The notes beneath the pieces were generated by a model. That model had not been told where the DNA came from, made no database searches, and worked only from the letters and a program-made list of their open reading frames with translations. A stretch of 64,000 nt of DNA from Paenibacillus sp. IHBB 10380 (GTDB lineage: Bacteria > Bacillota > Bacilli > Paenibacillales > Paenibacillaceae): the NCBI RefSeq assembly GCF_000949425.1, contig NZ_CP010976.1:2914001-2978000 (forward strand), in the 5' to 3' direction. The position numbers and the translations under genes were made by a program. Positions 61,171 to 64,000 of this stretch are shown piece after piece; position 1 is the first letter of the stretch, and each line of letters begins with the position of its first letter.

Positions 61171-61422
61171 TTAGATCACCTCCTTACGCTCAGTTGTTGT
61201 GGATTCCTCACAACGAATCATTTCGTTGCCTTGATCTGTAAAAAAATTTATCCAATTGAACCCTAATACAATAGCTATGCGTTGAGCAAGTGATACACTC
61301 GGGTTTCTAATTCCCGATTCAATCATTCCATAATATTGACGGCTGATATCAACTTCAATTGCAATATCATCATGCGTTTTCTCAGCTTTTGTTCTTAACT
61401 TGACCAACCATTCTCTAGTTAT
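61171..61422 (-). CDS. Cro-like repressor, probable AUA start
   Basis: The HTH protein reads (I/M)TREWLVKLRTKAEKTHDDIAIEVDISRQYYGMIESGIRNPSVSLAQRIAIVLGFNWINFF, like small phage Cro-type proteins that start M-x-REWL. The best start is ATA 61422, eight bases after GGAGG; GTG 61437 lies before that site and has none of its own. The product has about 83 residues. It reads into the early operon and faces the operators at 61438-61542. Confidence 0.78.
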   Translation of the reverse strand: MTREWLVKLRTKAEKTHDDIAIEVDISRQYYGMIESGIRNPSVSLAQRIAIVLGFNWINFFTDQGNEMIRCEESTTTERKEVI

Positions 61423-61437
61423 ATCGTCCACCTCCAC

Positions 61438-61542
61438 GCAACATTTCGTTTCCTTATACTTTATATTACACGCAACATAATGTTTCTGTCAACTTATTTA
61501 TGCAACTTTTTGTTTCTGGGGTTTATGGCAACAAATAGTTGC
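61438..61542. promoter_or_regulatory. Switch region with four repressor operators
   Basis: Four copies of GCAAC-N5-GTT(T/G)C occur at 61438-61452, 61472-61486, 61502-61516 and 61528-61542; the last is a perfect dyad GCAAC-AAATA-GTTGC. They lie between the divergent Cro-like and CI/ImmR-like genes and should be bound by one or both. Confidence 0.8.
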
Positions 61543-61577
61543 GTTATACTTGTGATAAATGTGAGGTGATAGATACA

Positions 61578-61976
61578 ATGCTTGACTTAGATAGATTAGC
61601 CACTATGAGGCTTAAGAAAAAACTTACACATCAAAATATGGCAGATAAACTTGGAATAACTCGTCAAGGATATGGAAACTACGAATCCGGTAAGCGAGAT
61701 GTAGATACAGAAACATTAACTAAAATAGCTAATATTCTTGAAACAAATTCAGATTATATACTAGGACAAACTAACGATCCTACTCCAAGTAAAAGTAATT
61801 TGAATTCTAAAGACATGGCTGGATTTGAAACTTTCATAAACAATCCTGAGCATGGCATCTTTTTTAAAGACTATTTAAGTGCCCCAGAAGAAAGACGTGA
61901 AGAAATGCGTCAGATTTTTAAGATACTACAAGAGAAAGAAAAAGGACGTAAGCCTGGGGATTTTCAAGGAGAGTAA
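61578..61976 (+). CDS. CI/ImmR-like repressor
   Basis: From ATG 61578 (GAGGTGATA 10 bases upstream) the protein has 132 residues. The HTH (LATMRLKKKLTHQNMADKLGITRQGYGNYESGKRDVDTETLTKIANILETNSDYILGQ) is followed by a helical tail. There is no S24 autocleavage domain, so SOS-induced self-cleavage is unlikely. The nearby ImmA-type protease (62480) is the probable antirepressor, as in ICEBs1/phi105 ImmR-ImmA pairs. Confidence 0.83.
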   Translation: MLDLDRLATMRLKKKLTHQNMADKLGITRQGYGNYESGKRDVDTETLTKIANILETNSDYILGQTNDPTPSKSNLNSKDMAGFETFINNPEHGIFFKDYLSAPEERREEMRQIFKILQEKEKGRKPGDFQGE

Positions 61977-62010
61977 ATTACTTAGCATTTAATAGCAAAT
62001 ACCTCAGCCG

Positions 62011-62397
62011 ATGGGGATATATATGGTGAAAAAAAATATGAATGATAATAAAGAACTTCGTAAAGAGATAAGCCAAAGTATTGTCGATGCCAAGAATCAA
62101 GGTAATGGTGCAGGACTAGCTCTTGCTGAAATTATAGTTATTTCTACAGCTTTAGGAATTTATTATTCTTCCTGGTGGTTGTTCGGAGGGGCATTATTCG
62201 GATTAATAATTCTCATGTGTTTTAAAGTTACAAAAATTATTCTACTTGTTGTTTTCATAATCGCATGGGTGTTTATCGCTTGGATAATTGGTCAATGGTT
62301 TGAAAGTAGTGGAGCTTCTGTAGTACTAAGTATAATTGCTTTATTAGTTTCTGGCGGTCTACATGTACAAGCTTTTGAAGAATGGAAAGCAAAATAG
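62011..62397 (+). CDS. Multi-TM membrane protein in the lysogeny module
   Basis: The 128 residues contain a charged N-terminal region (NDNKELRKEISQSIVDAKNQG) and four hydrophobic segments (LAEIIVISTALGIYYSSWW, LFGGALFGLIILMCF, IILLVVFIIAWVFIAWII, VVLSIIALLVSGGLHV). It lies between the repressor and ImmA genes and is transcribed with them in the lysogen. A superinfection-exclusion role is plausible; no family is recognised. Confidence 0.65.
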   Translation: MGIYMVKKNMNDNKELRKEISQSIVDAKNQGNGAGLALAEIIVISTALGIYYSSWWLFGGALFGLIILMCFKVTKIILLVVFIIAWVFIAWIIGQWFESSGASVVLSIIALLVSGGLHVQAFEEWKAK

Positions 62398-62479
62398 TTA
62401 ATTCTAAATACCAAGCCAGCAATGGCTTTTCTTTTTACTGCATAACAGAACATATATTCCCATTATGGAGGTTTTTAAC

Positions 62480-63355
62480 TTGTCATACTGTCATCAAATA
62501 ACTAAAACCGAGCAATTTGTAGAGAACTTATACGAAGAAATAGGAATTACCGAAACACATCAGTTAGAGATTGATGAGCTATCAAAGCTCCTGAATATTT
62601 GGGTGCATTATGAGAGTGTTCCAAGTAGGGCCATTGAATCCGTAAAAGGTTTATCCACCATGTTTATTGATGATCGGAACAACCTTGTTAAACAGTGGCT
62701 CGAATTTTTACACGAGCTCTGCCACCTGCTACGTCATGCAGGAAACCAAACCTTGATGCCGAAACAATTTACCGATGCACAAGAAAGAGAAGCTGAAAGA
62801 TTCGTGCTTTATGCAGCTATTCCATTCTCGATGCTCACTAGATTGACCTTACCTACTTGTAAAAGTGATGCTATAGCTTTTGTGGCACATGAATTTCGGG
62901 TACCGTTGGAGCTTGCAGAAAGACGAATCGAACAGTTTGAACATGATAATTATCAATCGAAACTTATGCTAGAAAACAACTCCACATGTAATGACTATTC
63001 TTTAACTTTAGATGAGGACCTAAATAACGATAGCCTACTTGGGGTTCGAATCCGTGCCTATTACGACTATGATGGGGATTGGTCACGTCCACACACATTA
63101 GTGGTAGAACAGCCAGCAGGGTTCGATTGGGATAGTCAGTTATCCATTCAGGTAGATAAGAACTATAAGCAGTGTGATATTCCGCCATACATACCTAATG
63201 CTGCTGCTCCTGTACTCTCTGAAGATATTCAAGTTATCCATGACAAGCCAGGCTATGTAGCTATTAATCTACCTAAAATAGCATGGAGACATGGGAGATC
63301 TATAGACCAACTCTTTTTATCGATAGACGCAATTGAAGATGCACAAAATTTCTAA
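62480..63355 (+). CDS. immA: ImmA/IrrE-type metallopeptidase
   Basis: TTG 62480 has GGAGG 8 bases upstream. The N-terminal 170 residues form the ImmA/IrrE zinc peptidase domain with the HExxH motif LHELCHLLRHAG and the downstream Glu helix AQEREAERFVLYAAIP. The C-terminal part (about 170-291) is an extension of unknown function. In ICEBs1 such a protease cleaves the ImmR repressor. The pair with 61578 suggests the same switch here. Confidence 0.85.
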   Translation: MSYCHQITKTEQFVENLYEEIGITETHQLEIDELSKLLNIWVHYESVPSRAIESVKGLSTMFIDDRNNLVKQWLEFLHELCHLLRHAGNQTLMPKQFTDAQEREAERFVLYAAIPFSMLTRLTLPTCKSDAIAFVAHEFRVPLELAERRIEQFEHDNYQSKLMLENNSTCNDYSLTLDEDLNNDSLLGVRIRAYYDYDGDWSRPHTLVVEQPAGFDWDSQLSIQVDKNYKQCDIPPYIPNAAAPVLSEDIQVIHDKPGYVAINLPKIAWRHGRSIDQLFLSIDAIEDAQNF

Positions 63356-63370
63356 GGGGGTAAATCATCT

Positions 63371-64000
63371 ATGATCAATTTCGTTGAGGATCAATGCAAA
63401 GACGTTGTGGTATACCCTCGTGTTTCTTCTGATGACCAGCAGGAACGGGAAACCATTCAGACGCAGATTGAATTTGCTATAAAATATTGTGATCTTCATA
63501 ACTTAAATATAGCTGATTGGTATAAAGATGATGGGGTTTCTGGAACAATTCCCTTGGATCAACGACCTGAAGGACTGCGGTTATTAGAAGATGCTAAAGC
63601 AGGAAAATTTAAAACTGTACTTATTTACAATATGAAACGACTCGGTCGTAAAGCCAGAGTAACATTAGACGCTATATATCAGCTTGAGGAATATGGCGTT
63701 ACAATCAAGAGCATGACTGAACCTTTTGACACAAGCACACCTATGGGCAGGTTTGTCATAACTCTATTGGCCGGACAAGCCGAATTCGATCGGGATACAC
63801 TACTTGAAACGTTATGGCATGGAGCCAATCGAGTCGCACGGTTAGGACAATGGCTAGGTGGGATTGTACCCTATGGTTACCAGGTCATTGATAAGTTCCT
63901 TCAAATTAATGAAGAGCCACTTCCAGGTAAAGAAGAGTTATCAGAAGCCGGTGTAATACGTCTGATGTATCATCTAGTTGGTAACGAAAAATGGTCAACT
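63371..64000 (+). CDS. Large serine recombinase (integrase), 5' part
   Basis: The open frame from ATG 63371 (AAGGGGG upstream) runs off the window. The first 210 residues form the resolvase catalytic domain: VVVYPRVSSDDQQERETIQTQIEFA holds the nucleophilic Ser, and YNMKRLGRKA and GRFVITLLAGQAEFDRDTLLE hold the conserved Arg/Asp residues. A recombinase domain start (GGIVPYGYQV) follows. It must catalyse integration in comM. The C-terminal part and attR are outside. Confidence 0.93.
   Translation, partial: MINFVEDQCKDVVVYPRVSSDDQQERETIQTQIEFAIKYCDLHNLNIADWYKDDGVSGTIPLDQRPEGLRLLEDAKAGKFKTVLIYNMKRLGRKARVTLDAIYQLEEYGVTIKSMTEPFDTSTPMGRFVITLLAGQAEFDRDTLLETLWHGANRVARLGQWLGGIVPYGYQVIDKFLQINEEPLPGKEELSEAGVIRLMYHLVGNEKWST

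Larger units (their letters stand above)
10475..64000. mobile_element. Prophage, PBSX/Xkd-type myovirus-like, integrated in comM (right end outside window)
   Basis: Everything from the comM break to the window end is one phage genome. It runs from left accessory genes through lysis, tail, head, packaging, an accessory block, early replication and recombination genes and a lysogeny switch to a serine integrase at the far right. At least 53.5 kb are present. All morphogenetic modules look intact: terminase, portal, protease, capsid, connectors, sheath, tube, chaperones, tape measure, baseplate, fibre, holin and endolysin. A functional temperate phage is therefore plausible. Confidence 0.93.

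Noticed and set aside
1..64000. tRNA, rRNA or insertion sequence genes
   Set aside because: No tRNA-like cloverleaf, rRNA segment or transposase was noticed on reading both strands; only the serine integrase represents a recombinase.

Overview
The window looks like a low-GC Gram-positive (Firmicutes) chromosome, most likely Paenibacillaceae. The host block keeps the Bacillus-type order sucC-sucD-dprA-topA-trmFO-hslV-hslU. Ribosome binding sites are strong GGAGG sequences, and the prophage genes resemble Bacillus PBSX/skin-type and Paenibacillus phages. No database search was run, so the genus is an inference.

Host part (1 to about 10476). A minus-strand run holds hslU (cut by the window edge), hslV, trmFO, topA, dprA, sucD and sucC, followed by an OhrR-type MarR regulator. 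A plus-strand comM (yifB) gene then breaks off right after its Asn-Pro-Cys-Pro-Cys motif, where a prophage has integrated.

Prophage (about 10475 to beyond 64000; right end not in the window). The left end carries small accessory genes on both strands (10487-14671): a double-HTH regulator, a secreted protein, a WYL-like and a wHTH protein, a YjcZ-like micropeptide and two other tiny membrane peptides. The minus-strand late region (14729-37179, read from high to low coordinates) encodes terminase, portal, head proteins, a contractile PBSX/Xkd-type tail and baseplate, a tail fibre and a lysis cassette. It makes a myovirus-like particle. The tail chaperone gene has a textbook A_AAA_AAC frameshift site, and the tape measure appears to start at AUA.

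Between the packaging genes and the ArpU-type late regulator (37437-44000) lies an accessory block. It holds a peptide deformylase paired with an XRE regulator, a ParB-methyltransferase fusion, several one-gene cassettes with their own terminators (mostly membrane proteins) and a secreted kelch propeller. A nested inverted repeat beside the terminase genes is a candidate cos/pac site.

The early region (44664-61422, minus) encodes small Zn-ribbon proteins, an ASCH protein, a LexA-like wHTH protein, an HNH nuclease, a RuvC-like resolvase, DnaB helicase, a G39P-like loader, a replication initiator carrying an iteron/dyad array, a small protein with a beta-clamp motif, an SbcC/SbcD pair and a candidate annealing protein. 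It also holds a gene-free 325-bp interval whose minus strand folds like a HEARO/IscB omega-RNA, with no IscB nearby. The lysogeny module (61171-64000) has a Cro-like and a CI/ImmR-like regulator separated by four GCAAC-N5-GTTTC operators, a membrane protein, an ImmA-type protease and a large serine integrase.
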